Notes: generated by a model not told the origin, from the sequence alone. A stretch of DNA of 64,000 nucleotides from Fredinandcohnia onubensis (GCF_002734215.1 NZ_NSEB01000012.1:372001-436000), one strand, 5' to 3'; counted from the stretch's first letter, positions 17,303 through 26,471 are shown. Numbers and translations: made by a program.

Positions 17303-18427
17303 ATGGCATCTTATAGAAAACGTGTAGGAAAGAAAAAAACAAGTTATGAATTTACAGTTAGCCATACTGTAAATGGCGAATCAAAACCTATTAAAAAAGG
17401 AGGATTTCGTACATTAGCAGAGGCAAAGGCTGCAGCGGCTGAACTGGAAACACAATTAGCAAAAGGCTTCAATCCTGTTACAAAGAAGATTCCTTTCGAT
17501 GAATATTTCGAGGAATGGATTGGTCTATACAAAAAACATAAAGTCAGTACAACTACACTGAAACACTACGAATACTCTTTAAATGCAGTAAGAGAGTATT
17601 TTTCAGGGACTCCTATTCAGAATATCAAAAGACAAGAATATCAAAAATTTTTGAATTGGTTCGGTTCTAATAAAGCAAAAGAAACAGTCGCAAAAGTACA
17701 TGGACATATAAAATCATCTGTTAAGGATGCGATAGAAGATCAACTCATCCAAATTGATTTTACAAGAAAAACAAAACCACATTGGACTGTACAAGCTAAG
17801 AAATCAATAGAAAAGCATTTGAACTATGAAGAAAGTGAACTGCTTTTACAGTGCATACGGAGTAAAGTTGATGAAGGATTAGGGTATTCATTAATACTTC
17901 TGATACTTACATCAGGAATACGTTTCGGTGAAGCTGTTGGATTAACTAGAAAAGACTTCGACTTTAAGAACGACACCATAAACATAAATAAAACATGGGG
18001 CTATAAAAAGAATTCCCCTGAAGGATTTGGCCTTACAAAAAATGAACAGTCAATTCGAATAATTAAAATGGACAAGATCACGATGAATCATTTTAAAGAA
18101 TTGTTCAACACCACACCAACAAACATTCATGAATTAGTGTTCTACAGTCCAGAATCGAAATACAAAGTCATTAGCAACACCAATGCCAATAATTTGCTAA
18201 AGAAACTTCTATTGGAACTAAACATTGAACCAATTACTGTTCATGGTTTAAGACACACACATGCAAGTGTACTTCTCTATAAAAAACTATCTATTAACTA
18301 TGTTTCCGAAAGATTAGGACATAGCGACATTGAAACAACCTTAAAAGAGTACACTCATGTTATCAAAGAATTACGTCTGCAAGAAGAGCAAGATACAGTC
18401 CAAATATTTGAGAGTATGGCTGTGTAA
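17303..18427 (+). CDS. int: Tyrosine site-specific integrase
   Basis: A 374-residue phage/Tn916-type integrase. Residues 1-55 form the arm-binding domain with its beta sheet (YRKRVGKKKTSYEFTVS). Residues 62-160 are the SAM-like core-binding domain. The catalytic residues are all visible: R207 in SGIRFGEAVGL, H314-x-x-R317 in HGLRHTHAS, H340 in RLGHSD and the nucleophile Y350 in KEYTHV. The ATG has AAGGAG upstream. It lies 146 bases from attR, with arm-type repeats at its stop codon. It would integrate the element by recombination between the 21-bp core and its circular copy, and excise it with the Xis-like protein. Confidence 0.95.
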   Translation: MASYRKRVGKKKTSYEFTVSHTVNGESKPIKKGGFRTLAEAKAAAAELETQLAKGFNPVTKKIPFDEYFEEWIGLYKKHKVSTTTLKHYEYSLNAVREYFSGTPIQNIKRQEYQKFLNWFGSNKAKETVAKVHGHIKSSVKDAIEDQLIQIDFTRKTKPHWTVQAKKSIEKHLNYEESELLLQCIRSKVDEGLGYSLILLILTSGIRFGEAVGLTRKDFDFKNDTININKTWGYKKNSPEGFGLTKNEQSIRIIKMDKITMNHFKELFNTTPTNIHELVFYSPESKYKVISNTNANNLLKKLLLELNIEPITVHGLRHTHASVLLYKKLSINYVSERLGHSDIETTLKEYTHVIKELRLQEEQDTVQIFESMAV

Positions 18428-18432
18428 AAGAA

Positions 18433-18453
18433 TGCGTAAAAAATGCGTAAAAT
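18433..18453 (+). repeat. Right arm-type repeats, TGCGTAAAA x2
   Basis: TGCGTAAAA starts at 18433 and TGCGTAAAAT at 18444, the same motif and 11-bp period as the left pair. A related TGTGTAAAA starts at 18421, over the integrase stop codon. Confidence 0.65.
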
Positions 18454-18499
18454 GATTTAAAAACATATCGTCTTCAATCGAATACTAGAACAAAGAAAA

Positions 18500-18537
18500 A
18501 AGCTCATAAACCCTTTCAAATCAAGGTTTACGAGCTT
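18500..18537 (+). terminator. Terminator-like hairpin after integrase
   Basis: AAGCTC-A-TAAACC pairs with GGTTTA-C-GAGCTT, with one mismatch, between the integrase stop and attR. Confidence 0.6.
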
Positions 18538-18573
18538 ATCAATTACTATCAATCGTAACTAAAATTAATCTCA

Positions 18574-18594
18574 AGATACCGGTGGTCGGGGTCA
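18574..18594 (+). repeat. attR core, 21-bp direct repeat
   Basis: The second identical copy of the repeat seen at 1642-1662. The sequence to its right is the host side of the junction and leads into the helicase-PLD operon. Confidence 0.85.
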
Positions 18595-18746
18595 GTTGTG
18601 AAGCATGGTAATTAAAGTAATATTCAAATTAAGCGTTACAATAATTTTATTGCCCACCATCAGAAATTCTGCATCTAGCGTAATGGTTTCTATTGTTTTG
18701 GCATAGAACTATTTCTATTAATATTGTATCCAATCTTTGGCGCTAA

Positions 18747-18764
18747 GTTAAGTAATTACTTAAC
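18747..18764. repeat. 18-bp perfect palindrome over the helicase stop codon
   Basis: GTTAAGTAATTACTTAAC is its own reverse complement and overlaps the stop codon of the helicase gene. It has no T-run of its own. It could be a protein-binding site or a weak transcript end. Confidence 0.45.
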
Positions 18765-21700
18765 CCCTATAATAAGGACTCAAATTCATGAACATCTCCT
18801 TGAGCTCTGCTTCATCCACATCATGTTGAAAGATATATTCCAAAAGCTCCTCTTGCTTTGCTTGTCCTAAGCTTAGTCGGTAAAGCTGAAGTATTTTCAT
18901 CAAGCGTTGATATTTGTGCCCATCCTTACTAAATGGGTAGATCGGCACAATTCTTTCTATTTGTATACCCTGATTCTCAGAGAGAGTCCAGTATGGTACT
19001 AACTCAGATGTATTTTCATTACGTTCACTTTTATTCGCTTGATCGAACATCTCTTCCCAAATATCTTTCTCAAATTCTAAATCTCCATATTTCCTGGCTA
19101 TATTTTGACGAATAGCAAAGGATTTGTAGCGATTAATTCTTCCTTCCCGTTGTTCCAAGTCAATCGGATTAGAAGGTAGGTTCCAGTGAACGATTTTACG
19201 ACAATAATAATGAAAGTCTAGTCCTTCTTGCCCAATCGAGGTGGAAGCAAGTACAAATGGACGGAATGGTGAATTGAAAGATCTCCTGACACTCTGTTTT
19301 CTGTCGTGTGCCCTGTCCTCGTTTCGTTTATCGGCGAAACCAACAGCATAACTTGTACGCATACGTAATCCTGATGGAGCTGTTCCTGTTGTCACCCTTC
19401 TCTTGAAACTAGAGAAAGTATCTACTTGCAATGGGGCGCTTCGAAACTCTAACGATTCTTTTATCGCCTCAATAAGCTCTTGATTTCTTTCCGTCGTATC
19501 CTTATGTTTTAAACCACCCTCTTCAAGCAGCATATGAGCATATTCATCAATCATTGCCTGAAAGTTGCCATCTACGCAATATCGGAGGACATTTTTCCAA
19601 TGGGTGTGTTCTCTATCTTTCGTTGAATACTCCAAATCAACGATAGCAATTGCTTCCTGAGAATTGAACCTATTTAGTACTGATTTGCCAAACATGACGA
19701 TATCCGTTAAAGATGTTGAGTCAACTTGATCTAACATTCGTATCCCACAAACGCTCGGAGAACCGAGTGCCATGCTTACCAATACTTCAACTAAATCATC
19801 TGGTTTCTTCCCTAAATTAGGGTATTCCTCGGATAAGAAAATCTCCCTTAACTCTTTAAAGTGAAGTGTTAAGGCTTTGTCGTCTCCATCTTTCGTATCT
19901 CCTTGATCATCAACTTCCATAAAACGCTCAGCAGAGAACCAATCCTTCATGACGGGTTCCTTTATATCAAATAAAAGTGGAGCCATAAAATACCATCGCT
20001 CATCTATTCTAGCACTTTCTTCTTCCGGAATCTCATTGAGCATTTCCCTGATTTTTTCAGTAATCTCCACTTTTATCTCAGCTAGTGTTACTTTTCGATT
20101 TAGGACATCCACCGGGTCAAATAATTTTGCTAAAGAAATAGAAGGATAGAGTAGTGTCAGATGATTCATATTAGATGGTGCGTTATCTTTCATGACAAAG
20201 CGAATACGTGGCTGTGGGAATCTTCTCTCTGCTGAATAGAGATAATTCTTTTTACTTTTACGTTTTTTCTTATTAGGTATCTTTTTTATCATTTCTCCAA
20301 CCGTTAAGCGCTCTGCTTCATAAGAAAGCAACGTTGCAATTGATCTAGGCACCATTTCCCAAGCAGAAAACACTAACACTTTTGAAAATTGCTGATGTCC
20401 AGTATAGCTTCCTCCAAACTCGTAGTATGGACGGGATGGCGGAACCCACAATAATCTCTCTGCCCCTTGAGGCAACGCAATTTCCTTTAATTTTGATAGT
20501 CTAGCATTTACATCAGGTATTTGCTTATAATTATCAATACTTTTTCTTTCAACCCATAGTCCTTCTTTATTGGCTAAGGGAACTTTGTCGGGATGATGGT
20601 TGAAATACTGGGAGATTTTCTGTTTCAATTTATATTTATCCATAAAAGACATCAAATATGGTGCAGATTTCACATATTCCACCGGCAGTTTATCATTTAA
20701 TTCCGCTTCTTGAAGCAGTTGATCCAAATTTATATAGGATCTTACATCTTCATGAGAAACCTCTAATTTCTCTACTCTTCCTTTAATCAATTCACTTGCG
20801 CCTTCTGCAAGCATTCTTTCGGTTCTAGCTATTCCTTTATAAAGCTGCTCCTCAGCTTCTTGCTTTTTTGCCCTTAAAATAACTAAATCATGATGTGTAA
20901 ACTCACTTAATGCAGTGGAGTAATCTTTCCACACTGTTTCAAACCTCTGCTGTTGATCTGGTTTTTTCTCAAATAAGAAATTTGTGACCTGGAAGAACTC
21001 CTTGTAATGATCATCACTACCTGACTCCTGGATTTCCTCCAATGTAGAATACATTTTATAAGGTGTCGCCGATAGCAGGAGCGTTTTCACTTCTTCATTT
21101 GATGAGTTACCACTATTAAAAAATTTTTTTGCAAGAATTGCGGTCTCACTTTCACTTTCTGTATTAATTAACTCCGAAAATCGTTGGAATTCATCCATAA
21201 TAACCAGATCTGGTTCCATCATCTTCACACTGATTTCAGCCATCATTTTTCGTAAAAAAAGAATGACCTTTTTTGAGCCTTTTACTCTTGCATCTGGAAA
21301 GTTGTGTTCCTTTATGAGTCGACAAACTTCTTGAAGTTCATGATTAATAGTAGGATTGTTACCAAATGCTAGTTCGATTTGTGAGAGAATCGTTTCAATG
21401 TATTCCCCATGACTTATCTCATCTACAGTCAAGACTCTATCCTCAAAATAGTTCTTTAACCAGTTCCAACTAGATTTGGCCTTGTCCATCATGAACCAAT
21501 CTAACTCTTCAATATGTTCATGAAGTTCATTATGTCTTTTCAAAAAAGCAAACATCAAAGCTCTTTCATTTGCACTACCAAAGCCGGTAGTCATTTCAAA
21601 TGATGTCATCGGTGTTAAAGGAATTAATTGAATATATTTTTCCTTTAGTTCTTCATCATACTTATCTTCAAAAATTCTAAGGTGCTGCATGGATAAACGA

Positions 21701-22020
21701 TTATTCGAAGCCTTTTCTACCTGTACGTTCTGATCAATCATTAATTTCTTCAAATTCTGGCTAGCAATGCCCTGATTCGAACAAACATACACAACCTTAA
21801 ATAAAGGATCTTCTACTATTTCCCTATGGTACCGAGCGGTCTTGGCAATAACCCCTTTAGCTATTAATGTTTTGCCAAGACCTACTTCATCAGCTACAAG
21901 TACACGGCTATAATGATTAGTAAATAGATAATGAATTCGTTCAACCGTGGCTCTTTGAAAATCCTTGAGTCCCGAAAGTATTTCCTTTTCTTTCTGTTCC
22001 AGATTTATCATGTCATTCAC
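18760..22020 (-). CDS. SNF2-like superfamily 2 helicase of putative defence operon
   Basis: A 1086-residue ATPase. Motif I is ADEVGLGKTLIAKG (43-56) and motif II DEFQ (276-279) in DLVIMDEFQRF. Motif III SATPYKM lies near 315. After an insertion of about 500 residues, a C-terminal RecA domain has STSIGQEGLDFHYYCR and motif VI QREGRINRYKS near 955. DEFQ in place of DEAH and the long middle insert resemble the HepA/SNF2-like translocases of DISARM and other defence loci. Its GTG start overlaps the PLD stop by 4 bases (GTGA), so the two are translationally coupled. It probably moves along foreign DNA and presents it to the partner nucleases. Confidence 0.88.
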   Translation of the reverse strand: MNDMINLEQKEKEILSGLKDFQRATVERIHYLFTNHYSRVLVADEVGLGKTLIAKGVIAKTARYHREIVEDPLFKVVYVCSNQGIASQNLKKLMIDQNVQVEKASNNRLSMQHLRIFEDKYDEELKEKYIQLIPLTPMTSFEMTTGFGSANERALMFAFLKRHNELHEHIEELDWFMMDKAKSSWNWLKNYFEDRVLTVDEISHGEYIETILSQIELAFGNNPTINHELQEVCRLIKEHNFPDARVKGSKKVILFLRKMMAEISVKMMEPDLVIMDEFQRFSELINTESESETAILAKKFFNSGNSSNEEVKTLLLSATPYKMYSTLEEIQESGSDDHYKEFFQVTNFLFEKKPDQQQRFETVWKDYSTALSEFTHHDLVILRAKKQEAEEQLYKGIARTERMLAEGASELIKGRVEKLEVSHEDVRSYINLDQLLQEAELNDKLPVEYVKSAPYLMSFMDKYKLKQKISQYFNHHPDKVPLANKEGLWVERKSIDNYKQIPDVNARLSKLKEIALPQGAERLLWVPPSRPYYEFGGSYTGHQQFSKVLVFSAWEMVPRSIATLLSYEAERLTVGEMIKKIPNKKKRKSKKNYLYSAERRFPQPRIRFVMKDNAPSNMNHLTLLYPSISLAKLFDPVDVLNRKVTLAEIKVEITEKIREMLNEIPEEESARIDERWYFMAPLLFDIKEPVMKDWFSAERFMEVDDQGDTKDGDDKALTLHFKELREIFLSEEYPNLGKKPDDLVEVLVSMALGSPSVCGIRMLDQVDSTSLTDIVMFGKSVLNRFNSQEAIAIVDLEYSTKDREHTHWKNVLRYCVDGNFQAMIDEYAHMLLEEGGLKHKDTTERNQELIEAIKESLEFRSAPLQVDTFSSFKRRVTTGTAPSGLRMRTSYAVGFADKRNEDRAHDRKQSVRRSFNSPFRPFVLASTSIGQEGLDFHYYCRKIVHWNLPSNPIDLEQREGRINRYKSFAIRQNIARKYGDLEFEKDIWEEMFDQANKSERNENTSELVPYWTLSENQGIQIERIVPIYPFSKDGHKYQRLMKILQLYRLSLGQAKQEELLEYIFQHDVDEAELKEMFMNLSPYYRG

Positions 22021-23789
22021 CTATTCTGATTTGCCCTTTTAAAAGTTTGATACAATTTTTCGAAGTCTTCTGGGATGATTTCTTCGTCACGAATAATATC
22101 AATTACATATTCCACATCATCAAGTTTTTCAGGAGAGCGCGAAACTGTCCTCAACATATTCTCATACAGAATGGGTCCATCCATATAAGCAGAGTCCCAT
22201 GCAAAGTCTCCTTTTTTGTTTCTCTCAGACTGTTCAAGTGCTGCTAGTAAGAAATCATCTGCTAATAGAAATGCGACATATCTCAGAAAAGTCATCGGAT
22301 CACGAATAATGCTTTTATATATCTCGCTATCTCTGTCAGCTGGTATTCCCTCTGTTTCAATTTTTATAATTCTTTCAACTTGGGTATCACCTATTACAGC
22401 CTTTACAGTGTAAAATTCCCCAAGTTCTAATAAACTCAAATCATAGAAAAGCACGGTTTCCTCTAATAATTTCTCCTGTACTTGACTTAACAATGGTTTA
22501 ATAAAAAAACGAACACTACTTGGGATTTCCTTGCTATGGATAGCTAACGAATATGTACCTTGAGTCTCTGTAACAATTGCCCGTAAATCACTTCTACAAA
22601 GTTGTTTAATCCCTTTTTGTAGTTGTTCTAGTAAGTCTTCTTCCTTTTCTCCTTCAAAATCCGGAAGAGATGCTATTTTTTCAAATGGATTATCTTCCTC
22701 GTCTTTCCCAAATAAATCTTCAAGCAATTGTTGTATTCTAAACCCATACTTCTTGTATTTTAATTTAAGTAGAAATTCTACATTTCCATGAAACGCATTC
22801 CTAGAACAATTGGCAGAACCTATGTAAAAATGGTGTTGATTATATTTACTCTTCACATACAATTTTGCGTGAATATCCTGGGGCTGTGCAATCTCCATAT
22901 CCTCGTCATCTTCTTCGCTAATCACACCTTCGCCTTCAACAATCATTTCTTTTAATACATAGATATCACAATAATCAAGAATATCCTTTTGAAGCTTATG
23001 TAATTCCGTTCTTCTTGTAATCAGTACAAACTTCTCTTCTGACAATTTTTTCTCTGTCAACTCTTTTAACGTACTTCCACTTAAGAACGGGGACATAATA
23101 ATGAGATCATGATATGTTTCAAAAATATCGGTATTGTCTTTACCATATTCTTTGATCCCAAGTGGCAGAAAATCATAATCCACAAAGTTACCACCTGGTA
23201 CAAAATGTACAAAATCCAACTCTGATAGGAGATTCTTCATCGCTTCCACCTTAGTCGTATCTGGAACATAAGGAAGTAGATGATGAAAAAAGTCCTTTAA
23301 CGGTTTCGTCTTAGGATTCACATCCTCTTGCCTTTCCCCTTCCATTGCCAACGCAATATCCCAGCTGCGGTCAAATGTTAAATTTCGTGTTAACACCAGG
23401 AGTCGATATAACTCCCGATTTTCTTTATTCACATATTTAACTAACCATACTTTTGGATGGAAGGAGAGATCGTTTTCTAACGCGATTTCACTTACACTGT
23501 TTACTAATAATGCAAAGATTGTATTGTTTTTCTGAGGTACCTTTATTTGCCCTGCTTCGCAGAAGATCATAAATTTATCTGATGCTCGTCTAAGTCCTTC
23601 CAACATAAAAATCGGATTATCTTGAAATGTATGACTCATCTCTTCTGCTAAACTTAGCGCTAGTGGCACCCCAATTAATGCCTCTAAATCAAGTGAATAA
23701 GTCGTCCCAATCGCAAATTCAACTTCATAATCCACGGGTGGCTTTAATATGTCACTATAATTCAATCTGTTTTTATCTGGCTTAAGCAC
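22017..23789 (-). CDS. Phospholipase D-like nuclease with two HKD motifs
   Basis: A 590-residue protein. The first HKD-like site is H111-P-K113 followed by LTRNLTFDRSWD. The second is H307-A-K309 followed by GSANCSRNAFHGNVEF. Two such motifs in one chain give a complete PLD-type active site. In defence systems this fold is a DNA endonuclease, as in DrmC of DISARM. No signal peptide is present, so it is not a secreted lipase. The start is a GTG with GGAGGAG upstream, directly after the DUF6361 stop. The C-terminal 200 residues (from about 390) are of unknown type and may bind the helicase. Confidence 0.85.
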   Translation of the reverse strand: MLKPDKNRLNYSDILKPPVDYEVEFAIGTTYSLDLEALIGVPLALSLAEEMSHTFQDNPIFMLEGLRRASDKFMIFCEAGQIKVPQKNNTIFALLVNSVSEIALENDLSFHPKVWLVKYVNKENRELYRLLVLTRNLTFDRSWDIALAMEGERQEDVNPKTKPLKDFFHHLLPYVPDTTKVEAMKNLLSELDFVHFVPGGNFVDYDFLPLGIKEYGKDNTDIFETYHDLIIMSPFLSGSTLKELTEKKLSEEKFVLITRRTELHKLQKDILDYCDIYVLKEMIVEGEGVISEEDDEDMEIAQPQDIHAKLYVKSKYNQHHFYIGSANCSRNAFHGNVEFLLKLKYKKYGFRIQQLLEDLFGKDEEDNPFEKIASLPDFEGEKEEDLLEQLQKGIKQLCRSDLRAIVTETQGTYSLAIHSKEIPSSVRFFIKPLLSQVQEKLLEETVLFYDLSLLELGEFYTVKAVIGDTQVERIIKIETEGIPADRDSEIYKSIIRDPMTFLRYVAFLLADDFLLAALEQSERNKKGDFAWDSAYMDGPILYENMLRTVSRSPEKLDDVEYVIDIIRDEEIIPEDFEKLYQTFKRANQNR

Positions 23790-23790
23790 G

Positions 23791-24987
23791 CTACTCCTCC
23801 ATTCCGTCCAAAATATCGTTTATTATCGCCTTAGCAACCCGAAAACGATAATCTAAGGACCGAATTCCAACCCATTTCCCATCATAAGAGAAGGCCTTCG
23901 AATTATATAATTTGGCACGATCCTTTGATTTTAATTCTACTTCTCTATTAATTAATAGGTTATCGATTTCACCCACGTCACCATCTATTGCAAGCTTCTG
24001 CCAATCACGGAGGAAATTCTTCAATCGTATATTTCTTCTTTCTATTTGTAGAAGGCTTAACACCTCTAAATAAGGAAAAGAAGAAAATTCATTTTTCACA
24101 AAAGAACTACTGAGCCATTTCTCCCATTCTTCTAAGGCGTGCTCATTCTCCTGTTTCGAAAGGATGACATTGTATCGTATATTGGCTCCAGATATAAATT
24201 TATTAAATTTGTTTGCTAACTGATACATCCCTTTGATGTGATCAGGTAAATCAAACATCTCCCCGATCATTTCAAAACTTTCTACAAGTTTTAGTTTTTC
24301 GGGATCTTGATGTAGTAAAAAAGCAAAAAGACTGTGTTCTGTTTTAGAAGATAAGGTAATTCTTTGCTTCAAAAACTCTGCTTCATGTCGAGTTAGCTTT
24401 ATTTGTAGATTTTCTTTCCAATCACTTTCAGGAATTAGACAGTGCCAGAAAGTCCCATAATATTCATTTCCAGCATCAATATCATCTGTCTCCTCGTCAC
24501 CTAAGGATTTTAATGTTTGCTTATTTCTTTTCATGGCAAATACTGATTTAGCATAGTTATCGAGGGTAAGATTTTCATACTTAAATATTTCAAATTTCCT
24601 AAGACCATTCCAATAGATGCTGGATGGCTTTCTTTTTAGTTTCTTACCAGATCTCCCTCCAATAATCCCATCTAAATCCTTGCCTTGTTTTAAGATATCA
24701 ATAAGTTCTAATTCTTGTTGGGAAAGCTTATTCAGAAATTGATTATGACTAGAGAATGATTCTTTTTCTAGCTCCATTACTAAGTAAGGAACAATAAAAA
24801 AGTATTTTGCTCTCGTTTGTAAGGTAGATGTACCAGGAAAGAACATATCTGAGAAACCATCTCTAATCATCCCAATCCCAAGCTCATCCACAGCTCCTTT
24901 TTGGGCTAGCAAATCGAGAATGGCCATCACTTTATTTCGATGTTCATTCGAGTAATCAATCCAGCCAATTTGAAGAGGATTTACCAT
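23791..24987 (-). CDS. DUF6361 family protein
   Basis: A 398-residue protein. The N-terminus has the DUF6361 pattern: IGWIDYSNEHRNKVMAIL, then VDELGIGMIRDGFSDMFFPGTSTLQTRAKYFFIVPY in residues 35-71 (key residues D, E, G-I-G, R-D, F-P-G-T-S, T-R-A-K-Y-F). No catalytic motif is evident to me. GGAGG lies eight bases before the ATG, and the stop is inside the ribosome site of the PLD gene. I recall this family beside PLD proteins and large helicases in bacterial defence islands, so it is probably a structural or sensing part of that complex. This is from memory, not a search. Confidence 0.8.
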   Translation of the reverse strand: MVNPLQIGWIDYSNEHRNKVMAILDLLAQKGAVDELGIGMIRDGFSDMFFPGTSTLQTRAKYFFIVPYLVMELEKESFSSHNQFLNKLSQQELELIDILKQGKDLDGIIGGRSGKKLKRKPSSIYWNGLRKFEIFKYENLTLDNYAKSVFAMKRNKQTLKSLGDEETDDIDAGNEYYGTFWHCLIPESDWKENLQIKLTRHEAEFLKQRITLSSKTEHSLFAFLLHQDPEKLKLVESFEMIGEMFDLPDHIKGMYQLANKFNKFISGANIRYNVILSKQENEHALEEWEKWLSSSFVKNEFSSFPYLEVLSLLQIERRNIRLKNFLRDWQKLAIDGDVGEIDNLLINREVELKSKDRAKLYNSKAFSYDGKWVGIRSLDYRFRVAKAIINDILDGMEE

Positions 24988-25218
24988 TTGAATGTCCTCC
25001 TGTTTTTTTCATCGTTAATCTTTTATTTTTATAGTTACTATTCTTTTTCCTTTTTTCTAAATGCGGTAATCCTTTATCACCCTGGAGGAAGGTACTGTTA
25101 TTCCTTGTTGCTAAATATCGCTAGCCCCAAGGAATTATTACGAAATATTTCCCTCTGGTCTATATCGTGCATCAACAGCGCCTTCCAATTCCGCTAATAT
25201 TTACTGACTTTTATTTTC

Positions 25219-26238
25219 TTAGCTATTGTTCTTATCTAACATGTCTAGGATTACATTTACTACTTCATTCATATTTTTGTCATCTGACAATTGAACTTCG
25301 CAACAAGACCCATTCCAGAACTTTTGCACGGAAGCAGATAGAGATTTGATTGGATGAGAAGGCAGCATAGGTCTTACAAGGTCTTCTTCTCTCATCAAAA
25401 CAATGCGAAGACTTCTCTTATTAAAGATAAAGATAGCCTGTTTTTTATTCTCTCCTCTTCGCAATCCTATATAATATTTCGTAGCGTTAAACTCAGCTTC
25501 TGGATATGTTTCTTTCACCGTCCCTCGTATTGAAAGGTAAAGATTTTTAATCTTATCAATCGCATAGTCCATATGTATTTTTTCTGTGTATTCTTTCTTC
25601 ACTTCTTCGTCTGCGTCTTCGTCAATATTCATGACAGAGTATTCAACATTTTCGAAATCAGGATCAAGTGTAAAAATAGTTTCCTTGCCGTCACTATATT
25701 TTTTAAGTATTAATAGTTTCACCGTATTCCCCCATTCACCATAGGTTTCCATGATGTCCGGTAACTCTTTTTTCTCTCCATCAATAATAATCAAAATGTT
25801 GCGGCTGGTTTCCACTGTATCCTTCATGAATTTATAAAGCTCTTTCCTCCCTATCAGACTTCGGAACTTTTCCGTAATTTCTTTATCCTCCTGCACAAGA
25901 GAGTATAGTTTGTTTATTAATTCGTCCTGGCTTTTACGATTATTAAAAAACGCAAAGAATTTTGTAATTTGTGGAAAAATATGACCATAAAAACTGTGTT
26001 GGCTTAACTCAGCTTCAACAATATAAAACACAGGATTGTTTAAATCCGACAAATCAAACAAAAAACCATCTGGTATACTCCCACCAAGTGATTTTCCTTC
26101 AATCTTTTTCTTCGCATCAATATAAATCGAACGTTGACCAAAAAATAATTCTGCATTTTGGACAACGTCCCTTTCTAATTCACTTTCTTTACTATAGGCA
26201 ACTTCTGAGAAACGTTGATTTTGATAGTACACACTCAT
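25219..26238 (-). CDS. PD-(D/E)xK-like protein, first gene of the helicase-PLD operon
   Basis: A protein of about 339 residues. GGSIPDGFLFDL followed by PVFYIVEAELSQHS gives a PD...E-x-E pattern (about D57 and E75/E77), like a PD-(D/E)xK nuclease core with E in place of the usual lysine. The C-terminal 130 residues (YAIDKIKNLYLSIRGTVKE, then KKQAIFIFNKRSLRIVLM) resemble DUF5655-type domains, often attached to restriction-like nucleases. The frame opens at 26268, but AGGGAG lies nine bases before ATG 26238. It is 231 bases upstream of the DUF6361 gene. That gap holds an ATTCCTTG/CAAGGAAT hairpin, so the two may be partly uncoupled. Confidence 0.7.
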   Translation of the reverse strand: MSVYYQNQRFSEVAYSKESELERDVVQNAELFFGQRSIYIDAKKKIEGKSLGGSIPDGFLFDLSDLNNPVFYIVEAELSQHSFYGHIFPQITKFFAFFNNRKSQDELINKLYSLVQEDKEITEKFRSLIGRKELYKFMKDTVETSRNILIIIDGEKKELPDIMETYGEWGNTVKLLILKKYSDGKETIFTLDPDFENVEYSVMNIDEDADEEVKKEYTEKIHMDYAIDKIKNLYLSIRGTVKETYPEAEFNATKYYIGLRRGENKKQAIFIFNKRSLRIVLMREEDLVRPMLPSHPIKSLSASVQKFWNGSCCEVQLSDDKNMNEVVNVILDMLDKNNS

Positions 26239-26420
26239 ATTCGTTAACTCCCTTTTAAATATTCTCATCTATTTTCGTCTAATAATCTGATAAAGACGTT
26301 AAGCGGTTCTTTTAGTAACATTAATAGGGAAATTATACCATACCTTGTTCATATCATTCGTAATTAAGAAGCTCTAATAGTGGCCTTAAAAGTTAAAATT
26401 ACTGCGAATCCCCATAAAAA

Positions 26421-26471
26421 GGGCCTGACCCCCAACACAGTAAAGTTTTACGGTGGTGAGGGTCTGGCCCC
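26421..26471. repeat. Dispersed palindromic repeat (GGCCTGACCCCC type), full copy
   Basis: A long imperfect inverted repeat: GGGCCTGACCC at one end and GGGTCTGGCCC at the other, with GTAAA/TTTAC in the middle. The type is common between genes in Bacillaceae. Further full or degraded copies lie at 27097-27125, 27706-27720, 28552-28600 and 31151-31202. It may act as a terminator for the 26507 gene. Confidence 0.7.

Larger units (their letters stand above)
1642..18594. mobile_element. Integrative element of about 17 kb (restriction-modification cargo)
   Basis: An identical 21-bp direct repeat lies at 1642-1662 and 18574-18594. A tyrosine integrase (17303-18427) is next to the right copy. Just inside each end are two TGCGTAAAA repeats exactly 11 bp apart (1707/1718 and 18433/18444), as expected for integrase or excisionase arm sites. 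Between the repeats are a replication initiator, an excisionase-like HTH protein, a DUF771 protein typically found beside phage-type integrases, a type I restriction-modification operon, a kinase and a DUF1385 membrane protein. There are no capsid or conjugation genes, so I infer a plasmid- or phage-satellite-like integrative element that needs a helper to move. Confidence 0.85.

Noticed and set aside
18760-26238. Assignment of the operon as complete DISARM or BREX
   Set aside because: No DrmA/DrmB-like genes, no methyltransferase, no PglX/PglZ or BrxL-type protein are present.
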